Program-made: the position numbers and the translations under genes
From: an uncultured Oscillospiraceae bacterium
GTDB lineage: Bacteria; Bacillota; Clostridia; Oscillospirales; Oscillospiraceae
Length of the DNA: 64,000 nt
Reading direction: 5' to 3'
Assembly (NCBI GenBank): GCA_910587395.1
Contig: CAJULJ010000007.1
Coordinates: 15,691 to 79,690, forward strand
In this document: one piece after another, positions 7,356 to 17,293 of the stretch
Layout of the letters: each line of letters starts with the position of its first letter
Position numbering within the stretch: position 1 is the first letter of the stretch
The notes under the pieces: model-generated
The model's database searches: none
What the model was told of the DNA's origin: nothing
The model's input: only the letters and a program-made list of their open reading frames with translations

Positions 7356-8504
7356 ATGAGAAGGACCCTTTCCATTTTAGGCTCCAGCGGTTCCATTGGT
7401 CAGCAGACGCTGAAGGTTGCGGAAACCTGCGGCCATAAGGTTGCGGCCATTACAGTGAACCGCAATGTGGAGCTGGCCGAGGCCCAGGCTCGAAAATTCA
7501 GCCCACAGCTGGTGGCGGTGGTGGATGAAAAGGCCGCCGCAGATCTGCGGGTGCGGCTGGCGGACACTGAGGTACAGGTGCGGTCTGGGCCGGAGGGACT
7601 GCTTGAGGCTGCCGCTCTGCCCAAGGCGGATACGGTGGTCACCGCCATTGTGGGAGTTGCCGGGCTGAAACCCACCCTTGCCGCCATTGATTGCGGCAAA
7701 CGCATCGCTCTTGCCAACAAGGAGACCTTGGTGTGCGCCGGGGAGCTGGTGATGGCCCGGGCAAAGGAAAAGGGAGCGGAGATTGTTCCTGTGGATTCGG
7801 AGCACTCGGCCATTTTCCAATGCCTGCAAGGATGCCGGGACCGGGGTGAGGTTCGGCGGCTCATCATCACCGCGTCCGGCGGACCGTTCTACGGAAAAAG
7901 CTGTAAAGAGCTTTCGCTTGTCGCAAAAGAGCAGGCACTGAAGCACCCAAACTGGACCATGGGTGTGAAAATCACCATCGACTCCGCCACACTGATGAAC
8001 AAGGGACTGGAGTTCATTGAGGCCATGCGGCTGTATGCCATGCCTCCTGAACGCATTCAGGTTGTGGTTCACCGGGAGAGTATTGTTCACTCCTTAGTGG
8101 AGTTTGAAGATGGAGCTATTCTGGCCCAACTGGGCAGCGCCGATATGTGCCTGCCCATCCAGTACGCCCTCACATGGCCGGAGCGGACGCCTGGCCCTGC
8201 CAAGCCGCTGGACCTGCTGTCCTGTCCGCCGCTGACATTCCAAAGGCCCGACCCGGAGACCTTCCGCTGTCTGGGACTGGCACTGGAGTGTGCGGAGAAG
8301 GGGGGGACGTCCACAGCTGTCCTCAATGGCGCCAACGAGGCGGCAGTGGCGCTGTTTTTAGAAGACAAGATTTCTTTCTTGGATGTTCCTCGGCTGGTTG
8401 AGGCCGCGCTGGACCGGGTGCCTGTGCTGGTGGCTCCCGGTTTGGATGACATTCTGGATGCTGATCGTGCCGCCCGTGAGGCGGTGTATCAATCTGTGAG
8501 GTGA
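7356..8504 (+). CDS. dxr: 1-deoxy-D-xylulose 5-phosphate reductoisomerase
   Basis: This enzyme (IspC) carries out the NADPH-dependent first committed step of the MEP isoprenoid pathway, from DXP to MEP. The cofactor loop GSSGSIGQQTL is at residues 9-19. The metal and substrate region includes PVDSEHSAIFQCL, ITASGGPF, DSATLMNKGLEFIEA and VVHRESIVHSLVEF. The 382 residues match the family. It sits between cdsA and the site-2 protease, with ispG (a later step of the same pathway) two genes downstream. Confidence 0.97.
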   Translation: MRRTLSILGSSGSIGQQTLKVAETCGHKVAAITVNRNVELAEAQARKFSPQLVAVVDEKAAADLRVRLADTEVQVRSGPEGLLEAAALPKADTVVTAIVGVAGLKPTLAAIDCGKRIALANKETLVCAGELVMARAKEKGAEIVPVDSEHSAIFQCLQGCRDRGEVRRLIITASGGPFYGKSCKELSLVAKEQALKHPNWTMGVKITIDSATLMNKGLEFIEAMRLYAMPPERIQVVVHRESIVHSLVEFEDGAILAQLGSADMCLPIQYALTWPERTPGPAKPLDLLSCPPLTFQRPDPETFRCLGLALECAEKGGTSTAVLNGANEAAVALFLEDKISFLDVPRLVEAALDRVPVLVAPGLDDILDADRAAREAVYQSVR

Positions 8505-8511
8505 CTTGATC

Positions 8512-9606
8512 TTGGCGAGATTTCTCTATGTTTTGCTGGCTATTCTGCTCTTTGGTGTACTGATTGCCATCCACGAGTTCGGGCACTTTTTTACTGCCAA
8601 GCTGCTGGGGGTGAAGGTGAATGAGTTTGCCATCGGCATGGGCCCCGCGATTTGGCAGAGCCGGAAAGCGGCGGGTGAACCCTGGGAGGAAGAAAAAACA
8701 CTTTACAGTCTGCGGCTGTTTCCCATCGGCGGCTACTGCGCTATGGAGGGGGAGGACGAGGATACCGGAGACCCTCGGGCCTTCTCCCGGCAGGCGGGGT
8801 GGAAGAAGATTGTCATTTTGTGCGCCGGTTCGTTTATGAATTTTGTGCTGGGACTGGTTATCGCGGTGGTGTTGCTTCTAGGTATTTCTCAGGCTCGAGT
8901 GCCGGTGATTACTCAATTTGCCGATGGGTTTCAGCATGAGGGCGCAGATGGTTTGATGCTTGGTGACCGTATTGTTGAGGTGGACGGCCACGGAATTTGG
9001 CTGTATGATGATATGCAGACCTACCTCTCCCGGAACGATGGAAACGGCGTCGATCTGGTGGTGTTGCGGGACGAAGAGCGTATCACGCTGAATGATTTCC
9101 CCTTGGGCCGTTACGACTATGAGTTTGAGGGCAGACAATACCACGGTTTCGGCTTGGTTTTCGGCCAGGTAGATGAGCTGTCCATCCCGGAGCGTATCGG
9201 CCAGGGCTTTGCCCAGACCTGCTATTTTGTGCGCATCGTCTGGATGAGCCTGGGTGATCTGGTAACGGGCCGGGTGGCGGTGTCTGAGCTGTCCGGGGTT
9301 ATCGGTGTGGTGGATGTGGTGTCCGAGATGGGTTCCAGGTCGGAGACGGTGGCCATGGGGATGAAGAATGTATTCTATTTTATGGCCCTTATTGCCGTCA
9401 ACTTAGCGGTGATGAATATGCTGCCCATCCCGGCTCTGGACGGCGGACGGATCTTTTTTATTTTGCTCAACGGCATTCTCTACATGGTGAGCCGCCGCCG
9501 CATTCCGGAGAAATACGAGGGCTATGTCCACGCCGGGGCGTTTGTGGTACTGCTGGCGCTGATGGCGGTGGTGGCCCTTCACGATGTGTGGAATATCTTT
9601 GCTTAG
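8512..9606 (+). CDS. rseP: RseP/RasP-like site-2 zinc metalloprotease (M50)
   Basis: An intramembrane protease that cuts anti-sigma factors and leftover signal peptides. The first membrane segment contains the zinc motif HEFGH, a PDZ-like domain fills the middle (VITQFADG to about LNDFPLGRYDYE), and the third motif NMLPIPALDGGRI supplies the Asp ligand. No ATG is near the start. TTG at 8512 is chosen because TGAGGTGA (8497-8504) is seven bases upstream; TTG at 8506 is only one base from it. It follows dxr by a few bases, a common arrangement in Firmicutes. Confidence 0.93.
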   Translation: MARFLYVLLAILLFGVLIAIHEFGHFFTAKLLGVKVNEFAIGMGPAIWQSRKAAGEPWEEEKTLYSLRLFPIGGYCAMEGEDEDTGDPRAFSRQAGWKKIVILCAGSFMNFVLGLVIAVVLLLGISQARVPVITQFADGFQHEGADGLMLGDRIVEVDGHGIWLYDDMQTYLSRNDGNGVDLVVLRDEERITLNDFPLGRYDYEFEGRQYHGFGLVFGQVDELSIPERIGQGFAQTCYFVRIVWMSLGDLVTGRVAVSELSGVIGVVDVVSEMGSRSETVAMGMKNVFYFMALIAVNLAVMNMLPIPALDGGRIFFILLNGILYMVSRRRIPEKYEGYVHAGAFVVLLALMAVVALHDVWNIFA

Positions 9607-9618
9607 GCAGGTGCGGGT

Positions 9619-10656
9619 ATGACCAGACAAATTAATGTGGGCGGCGTTCTCATCGGCGGAGGCGCGCCTGTTTCCATCCAGTCCATGACCAACACCCCGA
9701 CTCATGATGTGGAGGCCACCCTGTCTCAAATCAGGGCGCTGGCGGCAGCGGGGTGCGACATTGTTCGGGTGGCGGTGCCCGACATGCAGGCGGCAAAAGC
9801 CATCGGTGCATTGAAAGCGGGCAGCCCGGTGCCGCTGGTGGCGGACATCCACTTTGACTATCGGCTGGCTTTAGAGGCGGCTGAGCAAGGAATTGATAAA
9901 ATCCGCATCAATCCCGGCAATATTGGTTCTCCTGACCGGGTGGAGGCGGTGGCTGGACGCTGTCGGGAGCGGCACATCCCCATTCGGGTGGGGGTGAACG
10001 GCGGTTCGCTGGAAAAGGAACTGCTGGACAAATATGGTGGTCCCACACCAGAGGCCATGGTGGAGAGTGCGCTGGGACACATCAAGCTACTGGAACGGTA
10101 CGGGTTTGAGGATATCTGCGTGTCCTTGAAAACCTCTTGTGTGCCAACCACCATGCGGGCCTATCAGCTCATGGCGGAGCGATACGATTATCCTCTGCAT
10201 CTGGGAGTCACGGAGGCGGGCACGAGGGAACTGGGAGAGCTGAAAGCGGCCGCGGGCATTGGCGGGCTTCTATCCCTGGGCGTTGGGGACACGCTTCGGG
10301 TAAGCCTCACGGCCGACCCGGTGGAGGAGATCGTGGCTGCCCGAAAGCTGCTCAAGGCCATTGGCCTGCGCCGGGAGGGACCGGAGCTGATTTCTTGTCC
10401 CACCTGCGGACGGACGCAGATTGATCTGATTCCCATGGCTCGGCGGGTGGAGGAATTACTCAAAAATGTGGACAAGCCTATCACGGTGGCGGTGATGGGG
10501 TGTGTGGTCAATGGCCCCGGCGAAGCCAGCCACGCAGACGTGGGGCTGGCAGGCGGCAAAGGCGAGGGCGTGCTGTTCAAGCGCGGCCAGATTGTGGCCA
10601 AGGTGCCTGAGGATCAGTTGGTGCCTGGGCTGATGAGGCTGATCGAAGAATTATAG
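9619..10656 (+). CDS. ispG: 4-hydroxy-3-methylbut-2-en-1-yl diphosphate synthase (flavodoxin-type)
   Basis: IspG (GcpE), the penultimate MEP-pathway enzyme, reduces the cyclic diphosphate to HMBPP with a 4Fe-4S cluster. The TIM-barrel N-terminus reads PVSIQSMTNTPTHDVEATL. The cluster cysteines are in SCPTCGRTQ (CxxC) and in VMGCVVNGPGE. Length 345 is that of the short bacterial form. It is part of the operon with dxr and uppS. Confidence 0.97.
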   Translation: MTRQINVGGVLIGGGAPVSIQSMTNTPTHDVEATLSQIRALAAAGCDIVRVAVPDMQAAKAIGALKAGSPVPLVADIHFDYRLALEAAEQGIDKIRINPGNIGSPDRVEAVAGRCRERHIPIRVGVNGGSLEKELLDKYGGPTPEAMVESALGHIKLLERYGFEDICVSLKTSCVPTTMRAYQLMAERYDYPLHLGVTEAGTRELGELKAAAGIGGLLSLGVGDTLRVSLTADPVEEIVAARKLLKAIGLRREGPELISCPTCGRTQIDLIPMARRVEELLKNVDKPITVAVMGCVVNGPGEASHADVGLAGGKGEGVLFKRGQIVAKVPEDQLVPGLMRLIEEL

Positions 10657-10668
10657 GGGGAGAGCATC

Positions 10669-11220
10669 ATGAACCATGTTGGAGCACAGTACATAGAGAC
10701 TGAGAGGCTGGTTTTGCGCCGGTTTGATCTGTCGGACGCCCAGGCCATGTTTGATAACTGGGCCGGTGACGCAGAAGTGACAAAATATTTAACGTGGCCT
10801 ACCCACAGCGATGTGTCGGTGACCAGGAAAATACTGGAGGAGTGGGTCCCTCAGTATTCAAAGGATGACTGTTACAGATGGGCGATTGTTTTAAAGGAAA
10901 ACGGCCCTCAGCCCATCGGGAGCATCGATGTGTGCCACTGGCGTGAGAATGGGGATAGCCCGGAGATCGGCTACTGCATGGGTAGTCGCTGGTGGCATCA
11001 GGGGATCATGTCCGAGGCGCTGGGCGCGGTGATTGATTTCCTGTTCGACCGGGTGGGGGTGGAGCGGATTGTGGCCCGCCATGACGTGAACAACCCCCAT
11101 TCCGGCGGCGTTATGCGCAAGTGCGGCATGAAGTTTGAGGAGATTCAGGAAAAGGCGAACCGGAACAACCAGGGCGAGTGTGACTGCGCCTGCTATGCCA
11201 TTGAAGCCGGCGATAGATAG
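10669..11220 (+). CDS. GNAT-family N-acetyltransferase (RimJ/RimL-like)
   Basis: A 183-residue acetyltransferase of the type that uses acetyl-CoA to modify protein N-termini or small amines. The start IETERLVLRRFDLSDAQAMF is typical of RimJ/RimL-like members, IGSIDVCHWRENGDSPEIGY forms the central strands, and WWHQGIMSEALGAVIDFLF is the acetyl-CoA helix region. GGGGAGAG precedes the ATG. It is wedged between ispG and polC in the operon; its substrate cannot be inferred. Confidence 0.88.
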   Translation: MNHVGAQYIETERLVLRRFDLSDAQAMFDNWAGDAEVTKYLTWPTHSDVSVTRKILEEWVPQYSKDDCYRWAIVLKENGPQPIGSIDVCHWRENGDSPEIGYCMGSRWWHQGIMSEALGAVIDFLFDRVGVERIVARHDVNNPHSGGVMRKCGMKFEEIQEKANRNNQGECDCACYAIEAGDR

Positions 11221-11232
11221 GGAGAGAGACAT

Positions 11233-14200
11233 ATGACGGCTGGTATGCCAACATTTCAACAGACCTTTGCCAACTGTTCCTTCCCGGAAGGGGTGTTGGC
11301 TGTTTTGGGGGGATACCCCGTTCAGGTGCGCGTGGTCAAAGCCCAGAGGGCCATGGAGGTGGTGGCGAAGGGTACCGCTGTTTCTCAGGAAATCTTGGTT
11401 CAGGCGTCGGGTGTGCTGAAACGGGCCTTCGGCCTCAGTGCGGCTTCAATAGAGGTGGACACATCGGGTTCCTCCGTACAGGAGGAGCCTGTTCCGAAAG
11501 AGCCGGAGGGACACGAGCAAGAGAAAGGGGCGGGACCGAATGCTCCTGCACCGAAAGAAGCAGGTGTTTTTACACCGGTTGAGGGCGGTCCGGCAGATTT
11601 GGCAAAGTGTCCTGAGCCACAAAAAAATGAGCCGAAAGATCTTGAGGCTCAAATGAAGGCCATGCGCCGGAAGCTGATGCAGAAGAATGTCCCAACATCC
11701 GGTGCCCCTGATGGAAAAAAGAAACGGGGAAAGTCAATATATGGCAACATTGGCGGCAGAAAAAAACCGATTCCTCTCGGGGAGCTGGCGCTGGATATGG
11801 GCAGTGTGCTGGTGGAGGGAGAGGTGTTCAATATCGAGCATCGGGAGCTGCCCCGCCGCAAAGCCTGGGTGGTGTGCTTTGATATTACGGACCTCACCGG
11901 CTCCATCCGGGTCACTCGCTTTCTAGAAGGGGAAGATGCAAAACCCATTATTGATCAGGTGAAAAAGGATCAGCGCCTCCAGGTTCAGGGGCGGCTGACC
12001 CTGGGGCGTTTTGACAACAATGACTTGGTGCTTGAGCCCTATGGGATCAGCGAGGTGGCAAAGCCGGAGGGACGGAAGGACACAGCCTCAGAAAAGAGGG
12101 TAGAGCTCCACCTGCACACAAAAATGTCCATGATGGACGCTCTATGCGACACCAAAACGGTGGTAAAAAGAGCCATTGAGTGGGGGCATCCCGCCATTGC
12201 CATCACTGACCATGGAGTGGTGCAGTCCTTTCCGGACGCCTATAGCGCTTCCGGTCGGGGAGAAAAGATCAAAATTCTATATGGTGTAGAGGCATACTAT
12301 CAGAACGATGTGGACGAGCAGACGGCGGTCCATGGACCAGGAGATATGCCGCTGGACGGGGAATTTGTGGCCTTTGATCTGGAGACCACCGGCCTGGACG
12401 CGCGCAGCGACGCCATTATCGAGATCGGCGCGGTGCGCATCCGGGACGGGAAGGTGGTGGATAAATTTTCTTCCTTTGCCCAGCCGGGTCAGCCGCTGAG
12501 CGCAATCACGGTTTCCCTGACGGGGATCACTGATGAACTGCTGAAGGGAGCGCCCAGGCCGGAGGCTGCGGTGAATGCGTTTTTGGATTGGGCAGGAGAT
12601 ACGCCTTTGTGTGCCCATAACGCAGCTTTTGACACCGGCTTTATCCGGGAGTATTGCGCTGGTTCAGGCCGCCGGTTCGATCCGCTGTATTTTGACACCT
12701 TGATTTTAGCGCAATACCTTTGTCCTAAGCTTCCCAACCACAAGCTGGACACGGTGGCAAACGCTCTTGGCCTGCCCCCGTTTCAACACCACCGGGCTTA
12801 TGACGATGCGGAGACCTGCGGGCTGATTTTGGCGGCATTGATCCCTATGCTGAAAGGGCAGGGGGTGGAGCGGGCCGCCGCCATCAATGCGGCCTTTACA
12901 GGGCAGAAGCGGGGAGGCCGGGGACGGCGCTCCGCTTACCACCTGATTATCCTGGCAAAAAACCAAATCGGGCTGCGCAACCTTTATAAATTGGTGTCCA
13001 AGGCCCATTTGGAACACTTCAACCGGTTCCCCATCATGCCAAAGTCTCTGGTGGATGAAAATCGAGAGGGGCTCATCATTGGCTCTGCCTGTGAGGCGGG
13101 GGAGCTGTTCCAGGCAGTGGCTAACGGCAGGGAGGACCGGGAGCTGGAGCGCATAGCGTCCTGGTACGATTACCTGGAAATCCAGCCGTTGTCTAACAAT
13201 GCCTATATGCTCCAGCCCGATAAGAGCGGTAAGCGCATTGCCCGGGACATGGAGGACCTGCGGGCTTTCAACCGCCGGGTGGTGGCGCTGGGGGAGCGGT
13301 TGGGCAAGCCGGTGTGTGCGACGGGAGATGTCCACTTTATGGAGCCCGAGGATGAGGTCTACCGCCATGTGCTGTTGGCGGCAAAGGAGTTCGAGGATGC
13401 GGACAAGCCCAATCCGCTGTATTTCCGTACCACGGATGAGATGCTGAAGGAATTTGCCTATCTGGGCAGTGAAAAGGCACATGAGGTGGTTGTCAGCAAT
13501 CCGAAGCTCATTGCGGATTGGTGTGACAATGTGCGGCCTCTGCCCGATGGATTGTTCGCACCAAAGCTGGAGAACTCTGATGGAGAGCTAAAGGATTTGG
13601 TGTGGGGTAAAGCTCATCTCCTTTATGGAGATGAGCCGCCCCAAATTGTGGTGGACCGAATCAACGCAGAACTGGTGGACATCATCCGATGTAAATATGA
13701 TGTTATTTACATGTCCGCTCAAAAGCTGGTGCAGAATTCCCTGGAGCATGGTTATTTGGTGGGTTCACGGGGGTCGGTGGGCTCGTCTTTGGTGGCGTTC
13801 ATGTCGGGCATTACCGAGGTGAACTCCCTGCCCGCCCACTACCGCTGTCCCAACTGTAAGCACGCCGATTTCGACTATGCCCAGGACCCCGCCCATCCTT
13901 ACGGCTGCGGAGCGGATATGCCGGACATGAAGTGCCCGATTTGCGGAGCGGACTATGAGAAGGACGGTTTCAACATTCCCTTTGAAACGTTTTTGGGCTT
14001 TGGCGGCGATAAGGTGCCCGACATCGACCTGAATTTCTCCGGCGAGTACCAGTCCAGCGCCCATAAATACACCTTTGAGCTGTTTGGCAAGGAGCACGTG
14101 TTTCGGGCAGGCACCATTGGAACTGTGGCGGAAAAGACCGCCATCGGCTACGCGAAGAAGTACTTGGAGCAGGTGGGACGGGCAGATGTGCCCTTTGCGG

Positions 14201-15480
14201 AGATCTTGCGGCTGGCCAAGGGTTGCGAGGGAGTCAAACGCACCACCGGTCAGCATCCCGGCGGCATGGTGGTCATTCCTCAAGACAAGGAAATTTACGA
14301 CTTCTGCCCCGCCCAGCACCCGGCCGACGACAAGGATTCGGACATCATTACCACCCACTTTGAATACCACTCTATGGAGTCCAATCTACTGAAGCTGGAT
14401 ATGCTGGGCCATGATGACCCGTCCATGATTCGGATGCTGGAGGACCTCACCGAGGTAAATGCTCAGCAAATACCGTTGGATGACCCGAAAACCATGAGTT
14501 TGTTTACCAGCTCGGAGCACCTGGGCTATGTCGATGATCCGATCCTGGGGCCAACTGGGGCTGTTGCGGTGCCGGAGTTCAACACCAGCTTTACCAGAGG
14601 AGTGCTGGAGGAGACCCAGCCCACCCAGTTTGATATGCTGCTGCGGATTTCCGGCTTTACCCACGGCACAGACGTCTGGCTGGGCAATGCTCGGGATCTC
14701 ATCATCAACGGGACGGCGGGTGTCTCGGAGTGCGTGGGATGCCGTGATGATATTATGATCTACCTCATTTCCAAGGGAATTGACGCAAAGGTTGCGTTTA
14801 AAATCATGGAGGCGGTACGGAAGGGAAAGGTGAAAAAGGGCGGCTTCCAGGACGGCTGGGAGGAGGCCATGCGGGATCACAATGTCCCGGAGTGGTACAT
14901 CGAATCCTTGGCCAAGATCGCCTACCTGTTCCCCAAAGCTCATGCGGTGGCCTATGTGATGATGGCGTTCCGCATTGCGTGGTTTAAAGTACATAGGCCG
15001 TTGGCGTTTTACGCTGCCTATTTCTCCATTCGAGCCAAGGCGTTTGATGAGAAGTTCATGTGCCGGGGGATGGACGTGGTAAAGCACAAAATGGCGGAGA
15101 TCAACGCGAAAAAGAACGCCAAAGAGAAAAAGGACCGGCCCTCGGCGGTGGAGGAGGATATGCTCACCACGCTGGAGGTGTGCTATGAGTTCTATCTTCG
15201 GGGCTTCAGCTTTGCCCGTATGGATATCTCTCGTTCTCATGCCGTCAATTTCTTAGTGGACTGGGAAAAGGAGGCGTTGATTCCGCCCTTCACATCGGTG
15301 GCAGGGCTGGGTGAGACGGTGGGCTGGGATATCATGGACAAACGGCAGGGGAAGGACTTTTTGTCTATTGAGGAGTTCTCTCTGGCGTGTACCAAGGTGT
15401 CCAGTACCCATTTGATCCAGCTCAAGGATGCAGGAGCTTTCGGGGATTTGCCGGACAGCAGCCAGTTCTCGTTGTTTTGA
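11233..15480 (+). CDS. polC: DNA polymerase III alpha subunit, PolC type
   Basis: The Gram-positive replicative polymerase, 1415 residues. Domains in order: a small N-terminal region, a low-complexity linker rich in E, P, K and A (about 75-165), an OB fold (about 185-275), the first half of the PHP domain (VELHLHTKMSMMDALCD, near 290), an inserted DEDD proofreading exonuclease (VAFDLETTGLDARSDAIIEI near 378, closing with HRAYDDAETCG), the rest of PHP, and the palm, fingers and helix-hairpin-helix. SRGSVGSSLVAF is near 845 and the catalytic PDIDLNFSGEYQ near 929. Last gene of the operon. Confidence 0.98.
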   Translation: MTAGMPTFQQTFANCSFPEGVLAVLGGYPVQVRVVKAQRAMEVVAKGTAVSQEILVQASGVLKRAFGLSAASIEVDTSGSSVQEEPVPKEPEGHEQEKGAGPNAPAPKEAGVFTPVEGGPADLAKCPEPQKNEPKDLEAQMKAMRRKLMQKNVPTSGAPDGKKKRGKSIYGNIGGRKKPIPLGELALDMGSVLVEGEVFNIEHRELPRRKAWVVCFDITDLTGSIRVTRFLEGEDAKPIIDQVKKDQRLQVQGRLTLGRFDNNDLVLEPYGISEVAKPEGRKDTASEKRVELHLHTKMSMMDALCDTKTVVKRAIEWGHPAIAITDHGVVQSFPDAYSASGRGEKIKILYGVEAYYQNDVDEQTAVHGPGDMPLDGEFVAFDLETTGLDARSDAIIEIGAVRIRDGKVVDKFSSFAQPGQPLSAITVSLTGITDELLKGAPRPEAAVNAFLDWAGDTPLCAHNAAFDTGFIREYCAGSGRRFDPLYFDTLILAQYLCPKLPNHKLDTVANALGLPPFQHHRAYDDAETCGLILAALIPMLKGQGVERAAAINAAFTGQKRGGRGRRSAYHLIILAKNQIGLRNLYKLVSKAHLEHFNRFPIMPKSLVDENREGLIIGSACEAGELFQAVANGREDRELERIASWYDYLEIQPLSNNAYMLQPDKSGKRIARDMEDLRAFNRRVVALGERLGKPVCATGDVHFMEPEDEVYRHVLLAAKEFEDADKPNPLYFRTTDEMLKEFAYLGSEKAHEVVVSNPKLIADWCDNVRPLPDGLFAPKLENSDGELKDLVWGKAHLLYGDEPPQIVVDRINAELVDIIRCKYDVIYMSAQKLVQNSLEHGYLVGSRGSVGSSLVAFMSGITEVNSLPAHYRCPNCKHADFDYAQDPAHPYGCGADMPDMKCPICGADYEKDGFNIPFETFLGFGGDKVPDIDLNFSGEYQSSAHKYTFELFGKEHVFRAGTIGTVAEKTAIGYAKKYLEQVGRADVPFAEILRLAKGCEGVKRTTGQHPGGMVVIPQDKEIYDFCPAQHPADDKDSDIITTHFEYHSMESNLLKLDMLGHDDPSMIRMLEDLTEVNAQQIPLDDPKTMSLFTSSEHLGYVDDPILGPTGAVAVPEFNTSFTRGVLEETQPTQFDMLLRISGFTHGTDVWLGNARDLIINGTAGVSECVGCRDDIMIYLISKGIDAKVAFKIMEAVRKGKVKKGGFQDGWEEAMRDHNVPEWYIESLAKIAYLFPKAHAVAYVMMAFRIAWFKVHRPLAFYAAYFSIRAKAFDEKFMCRGMDVVKHKMAEINAKKNAKEKKDRPSAVEEDMLTTLEVCYEFYLRGFSFARMDISRSHAVNFLVDWEKEALIPPFTSVAGLGETVGWDIMDKRQGKDFLSIEEFSLACTKVSSTHLIQLKDAGAFGDLPDSSQFSLF

Positions 15481-15618
15481 GACCTGCTAACAAATGTCAA
15501 GAGCTAAATTGAGGGGAGCACTATTTTTTAGGCACCGCAAAAAGGGTAAGCAAAGCCAAGCCACCGCCATTGAAAATTTTTGGCGCTGGCCTGAGAAATG
15601 TGGATCTGAGGTTGGATG
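15481..15618. other. Spacer between polC and the IS110 transposase; probable element end
   Basis: No gene is seen. One end of the IS110 element should lie here (3' side of the transposase), but IS110 elements lack long terminal inverted repeats and make no fixed target duplication, so I cannot place the junction by eye. Confidence 0.35.
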
Positions 15619-16830
15619 TTAGGCTTCGAGACTGTTCAGGTACTGCTTCACGGTGGCATAGTAGATGCGCAGGAATTTGTTGGCGGAGGCCATCATGTAG
15701 ACGCGATAGGGCTTGCCCTCGGCGCGTTTCCTGTCCATGAACTGATACACCGGCTCATCAGCAGGTGAACGTTGGAGGATCACGCTCATCACCAGGAACA
15801 GCGTCCTGCGCAGGGCAGAAGAACCACGCTTGGAAATACTGCGGCTGCGGACTTCCATCTGGCCGGATTGGTACGGCGGGGCGTCAATGCCCGCAAAAGC
15901 CACCAGCGCTTTTTTAGAGTGGAAACGGCGCACATCACCGATCTCCGCCATAAGCTGGGGGCCGAGAGCCGGGCCAACACCGAACATCCCCATCACAACA
16001 GGGTACTCCGGCAGCGATGCCGCCAGGGACTGCATTTCATTCCTGAGTGCGGCCAGGGCGGCGGAAACGGCCCGAAGTTGGGACACCGCCTGCTCCACCA
16101 GGAGCTTGGCCGTATCAGTCTTGGGCATGACACTGAAGCGCCCACAGGCGGAGGCGTAGATGTCCAGCGCCTTATCCTGGTTGAAGTTGTAACCGTGCTT
16201 CTTGCACCACCGCTGATATTTGGCCGTAAACGCCTTTTCGGGCAGCCCGCAGACACATTCACAGTGCGGGAAGGCAGCAACAAAATCCACCCACTTCTCG
16301 CTGCCGTCTGCCCTGGCAGGGCTGGCAAACAGACGGTTGGCATCGGGAAATGCGGTGTCGAGTAGGGAAATCAGGTTGTTTTTGAGCATGGTCTGTACCT
16401 TGGCACATTGCTGGTATTGCCGGTATGTGGTTTTCAGCATGAGCCTCACTTCATCCTCCGGGATGTATCTGGGCAACGTCAACCAGTGGTTGAGGCCGTA
16501 ATTAGCCAGCTTGATCGCGTCCTTTTTATCGGTCTTGGCCCGCCGCAGACTGTTGTTCCCGTAGCTATGCACCAGCATGGCGTTCACCACAGAGACGTAA
16601 AACCCGGAATCGTAGAGGAAACTGGCCACCGGCATATGGTAGTTTCCCGTGGCCTCCATCACTACGCGGGTCTCGCCATCCAAGCTCCCCAGCCGTCTGG
16701 ACAACTCGCACAGCTCGACACCGGTGTGTCCCATCTCAAAGGGCGGGATCACCATCTCTCCCAAAGGACGCATGACGGCGATCATGCTCTTGCCTTTGGA
16801 AACATCAATGCCTACACAGTTCACGTTCAT
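15619..16830 (-). CDS. IS110-family transposase (DEDD recombinase)
   Basis: The RuvC-like N-terminal domain shows the DEDD residues: NCVGIDVSKGKSMIAV, VVMEATGNYH and RRAKTDKKDAIKLA. The C-terminal transposase-20 domain reads GVGPALGPQLMAEIGDVRRF, FAGIDAPPYQSGQ and SKRGSSALRRTLF; its serine is proposed to be the strand-exchange nucleophile in this family. The start at 16830 (MNVNCVGIDVSKG) gives 403 residues, the usual family start; an ATG at 16863 would add 11. There is no frameshift or internal stop, so the element may be active. It sits between polC and the his operon. Confidence 0.93.
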   Translation of the reverse strand: MNVNCVGIDVSKGKSMIAVMRPLGEMVIPPFEMGHTGVELCELSRRLGSLDGETRVVMEATGNYHMPVASFLYDSGFYVSVVNAMLVHSYGNNSLRRAKTDKKDAIKLANYGLNHWLTLPRYIPEDEVRLMLKTTYRQYQQCAKVQTMLKNNLISLLDTAFPDANRLFASPARADGSEKWVDFVAAFPHCECVCGLPEKAFTAKYQRWCKKHGYNFNQDKALDIYASACGRFSVMPKTDTAKLLVEQAVSQLRAVSAALAALRNEMQSLAASLPEYPVVMGMFGVGPALGPQLMAEIGDVRRFHSKKALVAFAGIDAPPYQSGQMEVRSRSISKRGSSALRRTLFLVMSVILQRSPADEPVYQFMDRKRAEGKPYRVYMMASANKFLRIYYATVKQYLNSLEA

Positions 16831-17220
16831 TCCCCCAATACAAAATTTGCAACCGGAACCCATCTTTTTCTCGCTGCCGATTCAATCTATTGGGTGACGC
16901 GAACTCAAGGCTCAACCTGCTTAAACCGAACGCCGCAGCAAGAGGATGGCTGACAGTCTAAAAAACGGACTTTACAGCCCAAGGAGGGATCGGCCAGCCA
17001 GTTGCTCCCTTTATTGTAGCTTTGGCGCGAGACGGACGAAACCCCCGGCTGGCTGCCGAGGGTTCCAACCAAATTATATTGTAATAGGAGGGTAAATGTA
17101 TTCTGCTCCACTGCAGGACATGAGGTAAATCATGACACGCCTGATGAGCTGAGAAAAATGATTGACCGCTTTTTTCACAGCAACGCCTGAGCGGCAGATG
17201 ATGAAAGGAACAGCAGCTTC
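16831..17220 (-). ncRNA. Non-coding 5' region of the IS110 element; candidate bridge-RNA gene
   Basis: About 390 bp lie between the transposase start and the hisZ promoter with no convincing gene. In IS110-group elements the sequence upstream of the transposase encodes a structured guide (bridge) RNA with loops that pair with target and donor DNA. A long-range pairing is visible here: GCCAGCC at 16993-16999 with GGCTGGC at 17047-17053. The loops and the exact element end cannot be defined without alignment of copies, so the RNA call is inference from family and position. Confidence 0.4.
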
Positions 17221-17224
17221 GGGG

Positions 17225-17253
17225 TTGACAGGGGTTGAGAGATATGGTATCAT
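17225..17253 (+). promoter_or_regulatory. Promoter of the his operon
   Basis: TTGACA (17225-17230) is followed after 17 bp by TATCAT (17248-17253), a near-consensus promoter about 40 bp before the hisZ start. The short leader leaves no room for a T-box or an attenuator, so regulation by leader RNA is not supported. Confidence 0.75.
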
Positions 17254-17293
17254 TCGTCACATTAGCGAGCTAAAGAATTTGGAGGCTATCCCA

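Noticed and set aside
16831..17293. A T-box or attenuator for the his operon
   Set aside because: No T-box sequence or specifier stem was found, and the promoter lies only about 40 bp before hisZ. The upstream sequence more likely belongs to the IS110 element.
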